Assembly: GCA_025054935.1 (NCBI GenBank)
Contig: JANWZD010000013.1
Span: 1-64,000, forward strand
Reading direction: 5' to 3'
From: Dehalococcoidia bacterium
Lineage (GTDB): Bacteria; Chloroflexota; Dehalococcoidia; SpSt-223
DNA: 64,000 bases
The first letter of the stretch is position 1. Every line of letters starts with the position of its first letter. Position numbers and translations under genes: made by a program. Shown in pieces: positions 62,342 to 64,000 of this stretch. Below the pieces are notes generated by a model that ran no database searches, had not been told where the DNA came from, and saw only the letters and a list, made by a program, of their open reading frames with translations.

Positions 62342-63136
62342 ATGCCAGCCAGTGCCCCGCTGCGCGAAGCGCGGGACGTGCTTGCCCGCTGGATCGACGA
62401 GTCGCGCTGCTTTGTCATTTTCACCGGCGCGGGGATCAGCACGGAGTCGGGCATTCCCGACTTCCGTGGGCCAAACGGCATCTGGACTACGGTCAACCCG
62501 GCGCAGTATGACTTCCAAGCCTATCTCACCGACCCCGAGCTGCGCCGCCAGCGCTGGCGGGCCTACTGCGAGGGCGGGCTTGGCGCTTCCGCGGAACCGA
62601 ATGCGGCTCACTACGCCGTCGCCGAGCTGATCCGGCTGGGGATCGCCGACTGCGTCATCACGCAAAACGTCGATGGGCTCCATACGCGCTCCGGCGTGCC
62701 GGATGACCGGCTGCTCGAACTGCACGGCAGCAACCGCTTTGCCAAATGTCTCTCCTGCTGGACACGCTATCCCCGCGAGGTGACCCTCGCATGGCCGCCT
62801 GATCCTGTCGCGGGAGTGCCGCTCTGCCCGGGCTGCGGCGGGCTGATGAAATCGGGCGGGGTTTCCTTCGGCGAGCCGATGCCTCCTGCCGAGACTGCCG
62901 AAGCGATCCGCCGCTCGCGCGCGGCCGACCTCTTTTTGGTCATCGGCTCCTCTTTGCTGGTGTACCCCGCCGCCGCGATGCCGGTATATGCCGTCGAAAG
63001 CGGCGCGCGGCTCGTCATCCTGAACATCGGGGAGACCCCGCTCGACCGCATCGCCGATCTTCGGATCGAGGCGAAGGCGGGCGAATTTCTCCCCGGCGTC
63101 GTGGAGCAGGTGAAGCGGCGGCGGGGGATCGCGTGA
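62342..63136 (+). CDS. NAD-dependent protein deacylase (Sir2 family)
   Basis: A 264-residue sirtuin. The NAD motif is FTGAGISTESGIPDFRG, followed by CVITQNVDGLHTRSG; the catalytic histidine is in LELHGSNRFAKC; the zinc cysteines are in CLSC and CPGC; and VIGSSLLVYPAAAMP and ILNIGETPLD are late signatures. GAAGGAGG lies six bases before ATG 62342. Its stop overlaps the next gene as GTGA, so the two are coupled. It is divergent from fabF, with 115 bp between the starts. Confidence 0.95.
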   Translation: MPASAPLREARDVLARWIDESRCFVIFTGAGISTESGIPDFRGPNGIWTTVNPAQYDFQAYLTDPELRRQRWRAYCEGGLGASAEPNAAHYAVAELIRLGIADCVITQNVDGLHTRSGVPDDRLLELHGSNRFAKCLSCWTRYPREVTLAWPPDPVAGVPLCPGCGGLMKSGGVSFGEPMPPAETAEAIRRSRAADLFLVIGSSLLVYPAAAMPVYAVESGARLVILNIGETPLDRIADLRIEAKAGEFLPGVVEQVKRRRGIA

Positions 63137-64000
63137 GGATCCTCGCTGTCGACGTCGGAACGGGCACCCAAGACGTTCTGCTCTTCGACCCGGCGCGGGA
63201 GATCGAAAACTGTCTTCAGCTGATCCTGCCGTCGCCGACGGTGGTTGTTGCGGAACGGATTCGCGCCGCGACCCGGCGCCGCGACCCGGTTGTGCTGACG
63301 GGCCGGCAGATGGGCGGAGGGCCCTCGGCGTGGGCGGCGCGCGACCATGCGCTCGCCGGACTGCCAATCGCCGCGACCCCTGAAGCTGCGACGACCTTCG
63401 ACGACGATCTCGACCGTGTAAGGGAGATGGGGATCACGCTCGTCTCGGAGGAGGAAGCGGCGCGCTTGCCCGGCGTTCACCTCCGTCTCGGGGATATCGA
63501 CCGCGCGCGGCTGCTCAGCATTCTTGCCGCCTATGACGTGCCGCCGCCTGAGGGGTGGGCGGCAGCGGTCTTTGACCACGGCGCTGCCCCGCCGGGCGTC
63601 AGCGACCGCGCCTTCCGCTTCGACTACCTCGCCAGTCGGATCGATGAGGGGCTGACTGGGCTCGGCTTCCTCGCGGCGGAGATCCCGCCGCAGATGAGCC
63701 GGCTCCGTGCCGTGGCTGCGGAACTGAACGAGAGCGGGCCGCTGCTGGTCATGGATACCGGGCCGGCGGCGGTGCTTGGGGCGCTCGATGACCCGGCGGT
63801 ATGCTGCCCTGGCATTGTCGCGAACCTCGGCAATTTCCATACGCTCGCCTACGCGCTTGACGAAGACGGGATCGCGGGTCTCTTCGAGCATCACACGGGC
63901 GAGCTGACGGCATTCCAGCTTGAGCGCTTGCTCCGACGGCTCGCTGATGGCACGCTCACCAACCGTGAAGTGTTCGAGAGCCAAGGTCACGGCGCGATTG
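63133..64000 (+). CDS. DUF1786 family protein, 3' end beyond the window
   Basis: The open frame begins with GTG 63133 and continues uninterrupted for 289 codons to the window edge. The start reads ILAVDVGTGTQDVLLFDP, followed by LPSPTVVVAERI, VLTGRQMGGGPSAW and, later, LVMDTGPAAVLGAL and IVANLGNFHTLAYAL. These are the landmarks of DUF1786, an ASKHA-like family with unestablished function. The GTGA overlap couples it to the sirtuin. It is truncated by the window, not by mutation. Confidence 0.85.
   Translation, partial: MRILAVDVGTGTQDVLLFDPAREIENCLQLILPSPTVVVAERIRAATRRRDPVVLTGRQMGGGPSAWAARDHALAGLPIAATPEAATTFDDDLDRVREMGITLVSEEEAARLPGVHLRLGDIDRARLLSILAAYDVPPPEGWAAAVFDHGAAPPGVSDRAFRFDYLASRIDEGLTGLGFLAAEIPPQMSRLRAVAAELNESGPLLVMDTGPAAVLGALDDPAVCCPGIVANLGNFHTLAYALDEDGIAGLFEHHTGELTAFQLERLLRRLADGTLTNREVFESQGHGAI

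Noticed and set aside
1-64000. tRNA, rRNA, insertion sequences or prophage genes
   Set aside because: No cloverleaf-like 70-90 base element, rRNA core sequence, transposase motif or phage structural gene was recognised on reading; a covariance-model search would settle the tRNA question.

Overview
The window is a GC-rich bacterial chromosome segment with dense gene packing, frequent ATGA/GTGA stop-start overlaps and many GTG or TTG starts. No rRNA, tRNA, CRISPR array, transposase or phage gene was seen. The gene content suggests a Chloroflexota-like organism: many luciferase-like (LLM) flavin oxidoreductases, type III CoA-transferases, family 5 solute-binding lipoproteins, a MoxR-DUF58-VWA operon, a NurA-HerA pair, a DUF4173-type membrane protein and a short-form alpha-glucan phosphorylase. 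This taxonomic call is inference from content only.

Layout. 0.2-1.4 kb: an MFS exporter on the minus strand. 1.6-9.5 kb: a seven-gene plus-strand operon for a pseudaminic-type nonulosonic acid (pseB, pseC, Gfo/Idh oxidoreductase, class III aminotransferase, a PseG-acetyltransferase fusion, pseI, a second GNAT); no CMP-sugar synthetase (PseF) is present. 9.9-14.0 kb: an esterase with a small coupled gene, then a DUF1800-DUF1501 pair. 14.0-18.8 kb: the phosphate operon pstS-pstC-pstA-pstB-phoU on the minus strand, with an 11-bp-periodic PHO-box-like operator upstream of pstS. 18.8-24.0 kb: an SDR, then a minus-strand group of amidohydrolase, acyltransferase, class V aminotransferase and pseudouridine-5'-phosphate glycosidase. 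24.2-27.3 kb: a giant ABC exporter fused to a degenerate peptidase-like domain, a cyclic-nucleotide-binding domain and a winged helix.

27.5-35.5 kb: an M20 peptidase, a decayed TMEM175/DUF1211 channel gene, an orphan solute-binding lipoprotein, alpha-glucan phosphorylase, DUF423 and small proteins. 35.6-38.5 kb: MoxR, DUF58 and VWA. 38.5-39.6 kb: non-coding DNA rich in a dispersed CATTGCGAG repeat. 39.6-46.8 kb: a polytopic membrane protein, a tandem CaiB fusion, then an IclR regulator divergent from two LLM oxidoreductases, with overlapping promoters and a 21-bp direct repeat between them. 47.2-52.0 kb: a tightly coupled operon of sigma factor, HTH protein, ImmA/IrrE protease, NurA nuclease and HerA translocase; this is the most striking system here. 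52.1-56.2 kb: two more LLM oxidoreductases, divergent from a second orphan solute-binding lipoprotein. 56.8-64 kb: a PPOX protein, an MFS transporter, a frameshifted DUF4173 gene, a PaaI thioesterase with a FabF-type ketosynthase, a sirtuin and a DUF1786 gene that runs off the end.

Several GC-rich spacers of 0.4-1.1 kb hold no intact gene. At least one of them (28.7-29.4 kb) is clearly a decayed gene, so this genome tolerates pseudogene remnants and intergenic repeats despite otherwise tight packing.
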